64,000 nt of DNA from Candidatus Zymogenus saltonus. GTDB lineage: Bacteria > Desulfobacterota > Zymogenia > Zymogenales > Zymogenaceae. A model generated the notes under the pieces. It saw only the letters and a program-made list of their open reading frames with translations. It had not been told where the DNA came from and ran no database searches. Positions 18,253 through 26,560 of this stretch are shown here, piece by piece (positions within the stretch are counted from its first letter, which is position 1; each line of letters begins with the position of its first letter). The position numbers and the translations under genes are program-made. The stretch covers positions 1-64,000 of the forward strand of contig JAFGIX010000085.1 in the NCBI GenBank assembly GCA_016929395.1, written 5' to 3'.

Positions 18253-19599
18253 ATGGCAGAGAAGTTTACAAAGAAGCTCACAAACAAGGAGATATTTTTC
18301 TATAACTGGGGCTCCATAAGCCTCAACTTCATTGAAGGAGTGCTTTTTGCGTGGATCATGTTTTTCTACGCCCCAACCGATCCCAAACCGGGCCAGATCG
18401 TCTATATACCGATCGTATTAACTGGGATCATCCTGGCGCTGGGAAGGGTTTTCGACGCCATCACCGATCCCCTTATCGGAAATTTCTCCGACAATCTGAA
18501 GAGCAGGTGGGGGCGGAGAAAGCCCTTTATCGTCTTCGGAACACCCTTGATGATCATCGCCTTTATATTTTTCTGGACACCGCCCGTGGTCGGGGAGTCG
18601 TTGTATAACGTCCTCTATCTGGGAGTTCTGTTCTTGATCTACTTCCTCTTCTACACCGCCATAGGAATCCCCTACGACGCCCTCCTTGCCGAGATAGCCC
18701 TGACCTCGGAGGACAGGGTAAAGCTAACTTCCTGGAAGCTCGTCTACGCAATTATCGGCTTTATGCTGGTCGCCGCCGCGGCTCCTATGTACCAACACTG
18801 GGGGCCCTTCAAGATGGGCCTTGTCGTGGGGGCCATCGGCTTTGTTACCATGTATATGTGTCTTCCGGGTATTAAGGAGCTTCCCGCGGAGTTTTCCGGC
18901 GCCGATAAAAAGATCGGCCTCTGGGACTCTTTAAAGGCCACGTTCGGCAACAGGCAGTTTCTCTTCTTCGGGATAGCCATCATCCTCCTCTACATGTGTT
19001 ATATGGTTTTAATTCCGGTCGTCCCATATTTGAACGATGTAATTTTGGATAAGGAGCCGGAATTCGTCATGTACCTTCAGATAGAGTTCATACTCTTTAT
19101 GGTGGCGTCGGTTCCCCTCTGGATGTGGCTCAGCAAGAAATATGCGAAAAGAACTCTTCTCCGTGTCGTGTCTTTATTGTTGGCTCTCTTTTTCCCGCTG
19201 TTTTTCTTTGTGGGAATGATTCCCGGGGTGCCGGTTATCGTCCAGCCCTTTATAGTGTTTCCGTTTGTGAGCATACCCCTCGGGGGATTTATGATCCTCG
19301 TCTACGCAATGATGGGGGACGTCGTTGACTATGACCAGATGCTCACGGGAAAGAGGCGTGAATCGATGTACTACGGCGTCTTCGGCTTCTCCCGAAAGGT
19401 GGGATTCGCCTTTGCGGTTTTTTCATTCCCGATCCTCTTTGATATTTTCGGAGCAGTGCCCGGAAATGATTTGGGGATCCGGCTGGTCTGGATTATGCTG
19501 AGTGTAGTCTCCCTTATAGGCTTCTTTGTGCTTTTCGGCTACAAGCTTGGCGACTCCCCCGAAGAGACGAGGGAGATCATGGGTATTAAGCAGAGGTGA
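18253..19599 (+). CDS. GPH-family sugar:cation symporter
   Basis: A 448-residue inner-membrane transporter of the glycoside-pentoside-hexuronide family (MelB-like) in the major facilitator superfamily. About 12 membrane helices can be traced. The hallmark loop FDAITDPLIGNFSDN followed by KSRWGRRKPF lies at residues 70-95, with the paired Asp residues that bind the coupling cation in MelB. The second half has a matching MMGDVVDYDQ...GKRRESMYYG loop. Given the neighbours, the cargo is probably an amino sugar, N-acetylated sugar or small glycoside. A GAGGGGAAG ribosome site precedes the ATG; the stop is 6 nt from the kinase start. Confidence 0.9.
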   Translation: MAEKFTKKLTNKEIFFYNWGSISLNFIEGVLFAWIMFFYAPTDPKPGQIVYIPIVLTGIILALGRVFDAITDPLIGNFSDNLKSRWGRRKPFIVFGTPLMIIAFIFFWTPPVVGESLYNVLYLGVLFLIYFLFYTAIGIPYDALLAEIALTSEDRVKLTSWKLVYAIIGFMLVAAAAPMYQHWGPFKMGLVVGAIGFVTMYMCLPGIKELPAEFSGADKKIGLWDSLKATFGNRQFLFFGIAIILLYMCYMVLIPVVPYLNDVILDKEPEFVMYLQIEFILFMVASVPLWMWLSKKYAKRTLLRVVSLLLALFFPLFFFVGMIPGVPVIVQPFIVFPFVSIPLGGFMILVYAMMGDVVDYDQMLTGKRRESMYYGVFGFSRKVGFAFAVFSFPILFDIFGAVPGNDLGIRLVWIMLSVVSLIGFFVLFGYKLGDSPEETREIMGIKQR

Positions 19600-19605
19600 T
19601 CTAAC

Positions 19606-20670
19606 GTGAAGAGTGGAGGCGTTATCATCTCCATCGACGGCGGCGGGACCAAAACCACCGCCGTCGCCGTAACCGGTGAGGGAAAGGTCGTCGGGGTCGG
19701 AATGTCCGGCCCTGGAAACCACGTCCTCTCCCCCATAGAGGTAGTGAGAGAATCGTTGAGGGAGGCGGTGACCCTTGCCGTCAAGAGCGCCGGCTTGGTG
19801 GAGAGCGACCTCCTGATCATATGCGGAGACACGGCGGGAATCGGCCACCAGCGGGAGGGCGCCCAGTACGTGGAGGCTATCCTGTCCGAGGTCTTTACAG
19901 ACACCGAGGTCTATCTCGTTGGGGACATGGTGGCCGGGTTCTACGGGGCAGTGCCGAAAGATCGAAGGAGCGGAGTTGTGGCCACCGCCGGCACCGGCTC
20001 CTCCATCTACGGCCTCAACGAGGGGGGCGAGGGATTTCAGGTCGGCGGTTGGGGACATATCATCGGGGATGAGGGGAGCGCCTACGACATCGCCGTCTCG
20101 GGGATGAGGGCCGCCTCGAAGGCCTTCGACGGAAGGGGCAGGCCCACGAGTCTAACATCGGCGTTCCCGAAGTATTTCGGCGTCGACGACATGTTCCTGG
20201 TTCAGATACCGATATACCTCGGCGAGATCATGACGAGGGAGGAGATAGATAAGGGAGACACGGACGTCGAGTACAGCTCGGTCAGCTCCGGGCTCTCCAG
20301 AGAGAAGATCGCCGGGGCCGCCGTGGCGGTTGCCGAAGAGGCAAAAAAAGGCGACAAAGTGGCGATAGAAGTCATGAAGGGGGCTGCCGAGGAGCTCGCC
20401 CTGGGCGTCGTCACGGTGGCGAAAAAGCTCTCCATTTCTAAGGACGATCTCGTTGTCTCATACGCCGGAAGCGTCTTTAACGCGGGAAAGATAATCTTAG
20501 AGCCTTTCTCAAACTACATTCTGAAGGATTATCCGGAAGCGAAGGTAATCGAGCCTTTTCTTCCCACTGTGGGCGGGGGAATCAGGGTAGCCTTTACGAG
20601 GCTCGGCATAGATTTCGCAAGCGCCGCCGACAGGATCAAAGAGGAACTGAAGGCCCGGGGTGTCGCCTGA
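19606..20670 (+). CDS. BadF/BcrA-type ATPase, probable N-acetylglucosamine kinase
   Basis: A 354-residue member of the ASKHA kinase fold, BadF/BadG/BcrA/BcrD group, which includes the N-acetylglucosamine kinases. The phosphate-1 motif IDGGGTKTTAVAV is at residues 9-21, the phosphate-2 region ATAGTGSSIYG near 127, and the adenosine motif SYAGSVFNAG near 285. The BcrA-type iron-sulfur cysteines are not evident, which favours a sugar kinase over a benzoyl-CoA reductase activator. It would phosphorylate the imported sugar at C6 for the NagA deacetylase encoded downstream. The start is a GTG preceded by AGAGGTGAT. Its TGA overlaps the ATG of the next gene. Confidence 0.85.
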   Translation: MKSGGVIISIDGGGTKTTAVAVTGEGKVVGVGMSGPGNHVLSPIEVVRESLREAVTLAVKSAGLVESDLLIICGDTAGIGHQREGAQYVEAILSEVFTDTEVYLVGDMVAGFYGAVPKDRRSGVVATAGTGSSIYGLNEGGEGFQVGGWGHIIGDEGSAYDIAVSGMRAASKAFDGRGRPTSLTSAFPKYFGVDDMFLVQIPIYLGEIMTREEIDKGDTDVEYSSVSSGLSREKIAGAAVAVAEEAKKGDKVAIEVMKGAAEELALGVVTVAKKLSISKDDLVVSYAGSVFNAGKIILEPFSNYILKDYPEAKVIEPFLPTVGGGIRVAFTRLGIDFASAADRIKEELKARGVA

Positions 20671-21980
20671 TGGAGGAGAACTTATTAAGGGCATCGGCGG
20701 CTGTCGTTGACATTACCCCCCCGATAGGCTTTCCCCTGGGGGGCTACATAATGCGAAACGGGGTCTCGACCGGTGTCCTCGATCCAATCCAGGCAAGAAT
20801 AGGATACATCACGGACGGCAAGTCTTCAATCGTAATGGTCGGCTTCGACTGGATTTACATACTCGGCGGATGGGGCCGCTCCCTGAGGAAGGGGATCGGA
20901 GAAGCCCTCGGGATAGATTCCAAAAATGTAATTTTAGCGGCAACCCACACCCACTCCGGCCCCGGGATATTCGGTTCATTCCACACGGTAGAAGACGGCG
21001 GCAGCGGCGAGTACCTGAAGGAGGTCCCGGAGAGACTCATTAATGCCGCGGTCATGCTCTGCTCCGCTTCCAGATTCGTCACCATAAAAAAGGGGAAGAT
21101 CAGGATTGAGAGCATCGGGGCAAACAGGAACGACCCGGACGGTTTTTTTGACGACACCATGGTGGGCCTCCACTTTTTTGATGAGGGGGACGACCTGGTT
21201 ATGCGGCTTCTGAACTACGGCTGTCACCCCACCGCTTTAGGCGCCGATAACCTCCTCTTCTCGGGCGACTTTGTCGGCTACGGCCTTGACCTCCTCGACG
21301 GCAAATGGGGGGGAGCCTCTATCTTCATGAACGGGGCCGCCGGTGACGTCAGCACCAGGTTCACGAGACGGGGCAGGACGTCGGAGGAGCGAAAGAGGCT
21401 CGGCGACATTTTTTTTGAGGCCGCTAATTTCATGCAGAAGACCGCTGTACCCCACACCGGGAATGAAATAAAAATAAGGTCCGAGGCGGTCCCCGTCGCC
21501 TATCGGGAGCTGCCCGCCGTCGAACAATCGGAAGCGATCATCGATGAGATAAAAGGCAGGCTCGACGGCGGAAGAAAGGCGGGGCTTTCCAAAGAGGAAA
21601 TCAGAAAATTGGAGTCCCTGAAGGAGGGGGCGCTGGCAAGGCTCCTGATCTCGAAGCTGGGGGGAATCGAGGCCGTTATCGGCAAAAGGAAGATGGAAAC
21701 CGAGGTCGAACTTTTGATGATCGGGGAGATGGGAATCCTCTTTATACCGGGCGAGGTCATGAGCAAGACGGCGATGAAGCTGAAGACTTTGTCGGAGTTT
21801 CCACTTATGGTGGTGGGATACGCCAACGATTACCTGGGCTACCTCGTCGAGAAAGACGAAAGCAGTGAGGGAGATTACGAGTCGTTCGTAACATTTCTCT
21901 CAGACGGATCGATAAAAGAGATAATCAATACGGCCGAGAAACTTATAGGAGAACAAGCCATTGAAAGACGTTTTGATTAA
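20670..21980 (+). CDS. Neutral ceramidase-like amidohydrolase
   Basis: A 436-residue protein matching the N-terminal catalytic domain of neutral/alkaline ceramidases. Likely zinc ligands lie in THTHSGPG (residues 92-99) and GCHPT (His186), and the nucleophile-like serine of GDVS is Ser228. It has no signal peptide and no C-terminal immunoglobulin-like domain, so it is a shorter cytoplasmic form. Such proteins are common in bacterial carbohydrate clusters, where they probably cleave a different amide, perhaps an N-acyl amino sugar. The ATG overlaps the kinase stop (TGATG), and its 3' end overlaps nagA by 20 nt, so it is firmly part of the operon. Confidence 0.8.
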   Translation: MEENLLRASAAVVDITPPIGFPLGGYIMRNGVSTGVLDPIQARIGYITDGKSSIVMVGFDWIYILGGWGRSLRKGIGEALGIDSKNVILAATHTHSGPGIFGSFHTVEDGGSGEYLKEVPERLINAAVMLCSASRFVTIKKGKIRIESIGANRNDPDGFFDDTMVGLHFFDEGDDLVMRLLNYGCHPTALGADNLLFSGDFVGYGLDLLDGKWGGASIFMNGAAGDVSTRFTRRGRTSEERKRLGDIFFEAANFMQKTAVPHTGNEIKIRSEAVPVAYRELPAVEQSEAIIDEIKGRLDGGRKAGLSKEEIRKLESLKEGALARLLISKLGGIEAVIGKRKMETEVELLMIGEMGILFIPGEVMSKTAMKLKTLSEFPLMVVGYANDYLGYLVEKDESSEGDYESFVTFLSDGSIKEIINTAEKLIGEQAIERRFD

Positions 21981-23121
21981 AGGCGGTCGCCTGATCAGGG
22001 AAAACGAGATCCTCGATGACATGGACGTCCTTCTGTCAGGGGGAAAGATCGCGTCCGTGGACAGGGCGCTTCACGACAAGGCCGAGGGTGCGGAGATCGT
22101 AGACGCCGGAGGACTGTATATCTCCCCCGGCTTTCTTGACATCCACATCCACGGGGCGATGGGGGAGATGTGCGAGATCGCAACCCTCGAGGGAATGAAA
22201 AAAATATCCCTGACCCTCGCCAAATACGGGACTACGGCCTTCCTTCCCACCCTAGGCGCCTCCCCCCACGAGGATACCGTCCGGCTCCTCAAGATCATCG
22301 CCGGAGCAAAGGATAAGGTAGAGGGGGCCGAGATTGTCGGGATAAACATGGAGGGGCCTTACCTCAACCCGAAGTGGGCGGGCGCCCAGAGGGCAGACGC
22401 CATAAGGAACTACAGCAAGGAGGAGCTGAAGGAGTATATTAAAGTGACCGACGGCCTCCTTACCGTCATGGGGCTCGCCCCGGAGGTGGAGGGGGGAATG
22501 GAACTCGTCTCCGACCTGAAGGAGGCGGGTATTATACCCTGCGCCGTCCACACGGACGCAACGTACGACCAAACGACAGAAGCGATGAAGCACGGCCTCA
22601 AGCTCACCGGACATACCTTTAACGCCATGAGGCCTATCCACCATAGAGAGCCGGGAATAATAGTTGCGGCGATGCTTACAGACGATCTTTTTTCGGAGTA
22701 TATCGCGGACGGCTTCCACACCTACACCCCCATAATCGAGATGGCCTACAGACTCAAGGGTGAGAAGAGACTGGTTTTCGTCTCCGACTCCGTGGGCGGG
22801 ATGGGAATACCGGACGGCTACTACGAGTTCTTCGGGACACAGTGCAAGGTCTCAAACGGGAGGATCACCATCGGGGACTCCGACATACTGGCGGGGAGCG
22901 CAAGCCCCCTCCTCTTCGGCGTAAAGAACCTCCATAAGACCTCGGAGATCATCCCCCTTCCTCACATAATACGGATGGCGACACTGACACCGGCCGAAGT
23001 CATAGGCGTTGAAGACCGCCTGGGCAGCATCGATGTCGGGAAGGACGCCAGCGTCATACTGTTGAATGACAAGCTCGACGTCGTCAGGGTATGGGTCAGT
23101 GGTAAGGAGATTAGATATTAG
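21961..23121 (+). CDS. nagA: N-acetylglucosamine-6-phosphate deacetylase
   Basis: A 386-residue amidohydrolase that removes acetate from N-acetylglucosamine 6-phosphate. The metal and substrate motifs are present: DIHIHG (His62, His64), INMEGPYLNPKWAGAQ with Glu131, HTDATYDQTTEA, GHTFNAM, and the catalytic aspartate in FVSDSVGGMG near residue 275. Length is normal. The start is a TTG at 21961 with AGGAGAA seven bases upstream, lying inside the end of the ceramidase-like gene. It is the last gene of the cluster. The product, glucosamine 6-phosphate, would be used by the deaminase-like gene at 35606, which is not in this operon. Confidence 0.9.
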   Translation: MKDVLIKGGRLIRENEILDDMDVLLSGGKIASVDRALHDKAEGAEIVDAGGLYISPGFLDIHIHGAMGEMCEIATLEGMKKISLTLAKYGTTAFLPTLGASPHEDTVRLLKIIAGAKDKVEGAEIVGINMEGPYLNPKWAGAQRADAIRNYSKEELKEYIKVTDGLLTVMGLAPEVEGGMELVSDLKEAGIIPCAVHTDATYDQTTEAMKHGLKLTGHTFNAMRPIHHREPGIIVAAMLTDDLFSEYIADGFHTYTPIIEMAYRLKGEKRLVFVSDSVGGMGIPDGYYEFFGTQCKVSNGRITIGDSDILAGSASPLLFGVKNLHKTSEIIPLPHIIRMATLTPAEVIGVEDRLGSIDVGKDASVILLNDKLDVVRVWVSGKEIRY

Positions 23122-23606
23122 TCTATCTCTTCAACCGAAATGCCAGTAATCAGCTTTTAATATATCCCAAATATCGCAGGTTTGGATCTCGCGGGATGGA
23201 TTTCTTTTCACAAGGGGATAGTCAGATTGGTTAAAGCTGAGTAAGTGCTCCTATAAACAAAAAGGCCCCGAACCGCTCCGGATTTCATCCGGGTCGATCG
23301 GGGCCCCTTAAAAATCAATCAATCAGCCTTGGCCCATTCGCTCCTGTCTCGTCGGGGCCTCGTTTATACAAACTTCATTCGGCCCCTTACCACCGCTCTT
23401 CCCTAATATGTCAGCCAAACCCTACTATTATCGATGTCACCTGTCCTTTTACCAACAATGTCAGCCGGGCCTTTTCAAATCAACCTTTGGGGATCAAAAC
23501 ACCGCCGGCATCTAAACAACAGACCCTGTATATACATTACGCTTTAGAACAAACAATATTACTACCCCCACACCTGCAACGCAATGTTCAAAATTGCTCC
23601 AGTCTA
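23122..23606. other. Intergenic region between convergent gene clusters
   Basis: This stretch separates the amino-sugar cluster (plus strand) from the flavoenzyme cluster (minus strand). Apart from the long hairpin at 23258-23305 I see no open frame, RNA gene or repeat family. Confidence 0.6.
23258..23305 (-). terminator. Long hairpin terminator for flavoenzyme cluster
   Basis: GGCCCCG (23264-23270) pairs with CGGGGCC (23299-23305), with an inner CCGGA/TCCGG stem at 23278-23292. Read on the minus strand, the hairpin is followed by TTTTTGTTT, as expected for an intrinsic terminator. It sits about 300 nt after the reductase stop codon. On the plus strand no T-run follows, so it is a weaker stop for nagA. 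Confidence 0.65.
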
Positions 23607-24767
23607 TCAGTAACTTATCTCCATGTCCGACAGGGGATAGGCCATGCATGAGTGGATGTAATCGTACCACCTGTCCGACTCCCTTATGGGAACCCTGTCC
23701 GGCATGAACGCCTTGCCGACGTGGACCTTCGTACGGCAGTAGCTGCACTCCCCGCTCCTGCAGAGGTAGGGGGACACCAGCCCCGCCCTTTCGAGGCTGC
23801 TAAGGATCGGCTCTCCTGCCTTGGCGTCTATCGTCTTCTCGCCGTTGACTTTTATCTTGAAAACCTTATCCGGAGATACATCCGAGGGCCAGCCCGGCTC
23901 CTTTGTGATGTCCGCCGGCGGGCCGTACGCCTCCTTCTTGATCCTTCTCCCCGGGACCTTCAGCTTTTCAAGCTCGGGCATCACGAAGGAGTACATGAGG
24001 TTCGGCCCGCACATGTAGAAGGTCTTCCCCTTTACGCTGCCCAAAAAGTCCTTTATTACATCGGCCGTGATAAATCCAGTAACACCCTTATAGCCGGCCG
24101 GCGGCTCCGAGACAACGAGCTGGTAGTTGATATTCTTGTGCTTTTCCGATATAGCCTTGAACTCGTCGCCGAAGATCACATCGTCAGTGGTGCGGCTTCC
24201 GTAGATCAACCAGATATTGAAGTCGAGTCCCCGGTCGATCACCTCCCTGATGATGCTCCTAAACGGGGTGATCCCGGAGCCGCCGCCGATGAAGACGAGG
24301 TCTTTTCCGTCGGTCAAGGGCTCGTGATAGAAGGAGCCGGACGGCGCCGATATCTGAAACTCGTCCCCCACCTTTACGTCGTCCATAAGGTAGTGGGAGA
24401 CGAAGCCCTCCTCCATCCTCCTTACCGTGACGTCGTAGTAGCCCCTGGTGTGGGGCGGAGACGAGATCGTGAAGGAGCGCCCCGTCAAGACCTTTCCGAT
24501 CTTTACCTTGAGGCTCACGTACTGGCCGGCCCGAAACGGCGGAAGGTAGCCGTCCTTCGGCGACAGTCTTATTGTCTTGGTGGATGGGGTCTCTTCAATA
24601 ATATCGACCGCCTTTACGTCTATCGACTTCGGGTGGAGGAGGCTAACGAAGCTCTCCACGAAATCCTTGGGGAGGGTGAGATCACCGAAGACCCTTTTCA
24701 GTATCTCCCTCTCCTCTATGGCCTCCTTGAATCCCTCGACGTTACCTAAAAACTCCTGAATATTCAT
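23607..24767 (-). CDS. FAD-dependent oxidoreductase with C-terminal 2Fe-2S ferredoxin
   Basis: A 386-residue electron-transfer protein of the ferredoxin-NADP reductase type. After an N-terminal helical extension of about 50 residues, an FAD domain shows RSFTISSPPHTRG, and an NAD(P)H domain shows FIGGGSGITPFRSIIRE and FYMCGPNLMY. The last 85 residues form a plant-type 2Fe-2S domain (CRSGECSYC plus a late Cys in HSCMAYP). It resembles PaaE and Hcr reductases and would carry electrons between NAD(P)H and a partner enzyme, perhaps the FAD enzyme encoded 13 nt upstream. The N-terminal helical part is unusual for this group. Confidence 0.88.
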   Translation of the reverse strand: MNIQEFLGNVEGFKEAIEEREILKRVFGDLTLPKDFVESFVSLLHPKSIDVKAVDIIEETPSTKTIRLSPKDGYLPPFRAGQYVSLKVKIGKVLTGRSFTISSPPHTRGYYDVTVRRMEEGFVSHYLMDDVKVGDEFQISAPSGSFYHEPLTDGKDLVFIGGGSGITPFRSIIREVIDRGLDFNIWLIYGSRTTDDVIFGDEFKAISEKHKNINYQLVVSEPPAGYKGVTGFITADVIKDFLGSVKGKTFYMCGPNLMYSFVMPELEKLKVPGRRIKKEAYGPPADITKEPGWPSDVSPDKVFKIKVNGEKTIDAKAGEPILSSLERAGLVSPYLCRSGECSYCRTKVHVGKAFMPDRVPIRESDRWYDYIHSCMAYPLSDMEISY

Positions 24768-24780
24768 TTTGGTCTCCCCC

Positions 24781-26289
24781 CTATTTCATTAATTTGCCAA
24801 GGGCCCTGCCGCCGGCGATGGAGCCGGCCGCGATCGACGGCTGAAATCCGCCTCCCGGAATCGTCCAGGCGCCCGCAAAGAACAGGCCGTCTACCGGGGC
24901 CTTGTGCTGAAGCCTCAGAAGACCGGAATCGGACAGATACTGGTCGGTGCCGTAGATGGCCCCTCCCGGGTTTCCGGTGTAGCGCATGTTGGTCACCGGG
25001 GTCGCCACCTCGATCACCTCGATATGCTCCCTCAATCCGGGGAAGTATTTCTCCCCCACCTCGAGCATACCCTCTGCGTATCGGTTCTTCACGTCCACGT
25101 ATCTGTCCGGGGGTATCATGTACCAGGGACGGGCGTAGGCGGTCGCTGTCATCACGATCACCGATGTCCCCGGGGGCGAGAAGAGCGGGTCGGTCACGTT
25201 GTAGCAGGTAAAGAGTATCCCCTCCGGCGGCTTCATGGTGAAGCCCCTCTCCCACGCCTCCTCTATGCCGCTGCCCATGTTGAGGAAGTTCTCGTGGACC
25301 GTAGCCCCTATCGTCTCCGACGGGCAGTCGAGCCCGATGTAGAGGTTCACGGTGGAAAAGCCGATTATCTTGCTGTTCATCTCCCTCTGGAACTCCCTCG
25401 GCGTGTTCTCCGGTCCCACAAGGTTTATCATGGTGGAGAGGGGGTTGGCATTGGACACCACTACCGTGGCCGTCACCTCCTCGTCCTCGTCGGTGACAAC
25501 GCCGGTCACCTTCCCGTCCTTCACGTTTATCTTCTTGACCCCGGTGTTGAACTTTACGACGCCGCCGCTCTCGAAGAAGGTGTCCATGAAGGCGTTGGAG
25601 AGCGCCTGGCACCTCCCCCTTATGTGGTGGGGCGGGTTTGTGAGAAATGCGTCCCATATGGCGGACATGAGCTGAAACGGGACCTTGGAAGGGGGAAGGC
25701 CGGCGTATCCCCAGTAGGGGGATAGTACGCTCTTCAACCTCTCGTCCTTTACAAAGGTATCGAGGACCTCCCCGTAGGTCTTCATCCCGTTTTTTACGAA
25801 TGTAGGGAATTTATCCACGGAGAAGTCGTCCGAGCGGGCAGCCGCGGAGTTGATAATTCCCTTGTAGTCCTTCATGAGGTTTATCGTCGTATCGAAGAAG
25901 TTCTCGATCCCCTCGGCCTCACCAGGGAATTCCTCCATCAACATCTCCTCGCACTCGTCCCGGTTCGCCGGCAGGGTCATGTCGATGTTGTCGTCCACCA
26001 CCCTGTAGAGATCCGGCATCCGGATAAACTCGACCTTGTCGGCCACCCCGATGGCGGTCAGGTACTGGTAGAGGTCTCCCGGCACCCCTTCCGGGCTCTT
26101 CACCCCGGAAAGCTCGTGGAGGGCCACGTCGAATTCGAACCTGCCCCGGCAAAACGAGGTGGCGTACCCGCCGGGAATGTTGTGGCGCTCCAGTAGGAGT
26201 ACGCTTTTCCCCTGCTTTGCGATCAACGTGGCGGCGGACATCCCTCCCAGCCCCGCCCCGATAACGACCGCATCGTATTTCTTCGCCAT
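24781..26289 (-). CDS. Phytoene desaturase-like FAD oxidoreductase
   Basis: A flavoprotein of about 502 residues in the CrtI/phytoene dehydrogenase-like group. The N-terminal dinucleotide fold is AVVIGAGLGGMSAATLIAKQG, and the C-terminal FAD signature is LFFAGAWTIPGGGFQPSIAAGSI, of which GAWTIPGGG is diagnostic. Members desaturate or isomerise polyprenyl chains or saturate retinoid-like double bonds; the true substrate is unknown because no carotenoid genes are nearby. I chose the ATG at 26289, since AAGGAG lies seven bases upstream; an ATG at 26307 would place that ribosome site inside the coding sequence. It is followed by the ferredoxin-fused reductase, a plausible electron partner. Confidence 0.85.
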   Translation of the reverse strand: MAKKYDAVVIGAGLGGMSAATLIAKQGKSVLLLERHNIPGGYATSFCRGRFEFDVALHELSGVKSPEGVPGDLYQYLTAIGVADKVEFIRMPDLYRVVDDNIDMTLPANRDECEEMLMEEFPGEAEGIENFFDTTINLMKDYKGIINSAAARSDDFSVDKFPTFVKNGMKTYGEVLDTFVKDERLKSVLSPYWGYAGLPPSKVPFQLMSAIWDAFLTNPPHHIRGRCQALSNAFMDTFFESGGVVKFNTGVKKINVKDGKVTGVVTDEDEEVTATVVVSNANPLSTMINLVGPENTPREFQREMNSKIIGFSTVNLYIGLDCPSETIGATVHENFLNMGSGIEEAWERGFTMKPPEGILFTCYNVTDPLFSPPGTSVIVMTATAYARPWYMIPPDRYVDVKNRYAEGMLEVGEKYFPGLREHIEVIEVATPVTNMRYTGNPGGAIYGTDQYLSDSGLLRLQHKAPVDGLFFAGAWTIPGGGFQPSIAAGSIAGGRALGKLMK

Positions 26290-26428
26290 GATATTACTCC
26301 TTGTCATTGCAGTAGCAATTTTTAAATTGGACCATCGGCCCAGTCTATTTAAGATTTACAATTACCGATTATTATGGATCTCCCTTGGCCTTTGGTCTTT
26401 GATATCCCGACTCCCACCACAATTTTTA

Positions 26429-26484
26429 CCCCCCTCCCCCCAATCCCCCAAAGATGATTTTGTCCCCCCCTTCCTTCCCCCCCC
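26429..26484 (-). other. G-tract element upstream of FAD oxidoreductase
   Basis: Five C-runs of 5-8 bases occur on the plus strand (26429-26434, 26436-26441, 26445-26449, 26464-26470, 26477-26484), giving G-runs on the coding strand of the genes. The pair 26464-26484 alone can supply four G-triplets. It lies in the 270-nt gap between the old yellow enzyme gene and the FAD enzyme gene, the longest gap in this cluster. Confidence 0.4.
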
Positions 26485-26560
26485 TCCTGAACATCAAATG
26501 ACCACCCCCTTTAATGCCCCACCCCCCCTAAATGTCCAAATCCCGCTTCAGCCGGAAGCC

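Noticed and set aside
19606-20670. Benzoyl-CoA reductase activator
   Set aside because: The BadF-type fold is shared, but the cluster cysteines are not evident and all neighbours belong to amino-sugar use, so a sugar kinase is the better call.
23652-24749. Open frame of 365 codons antisense to the ferredoxin-fused reductase
   Set aside because: Shadow frame without motifs; the sense protein has complete FAD, NAD and 2Fe-2S signatures.
26289-26307. Upstream ATG at 26307 as start of the CrtI-like gene
   Set aside because: The AAGGAG ribosome site for the ATG at 26289 would lie inside the coding sequence, and the added residues do not fit the family.
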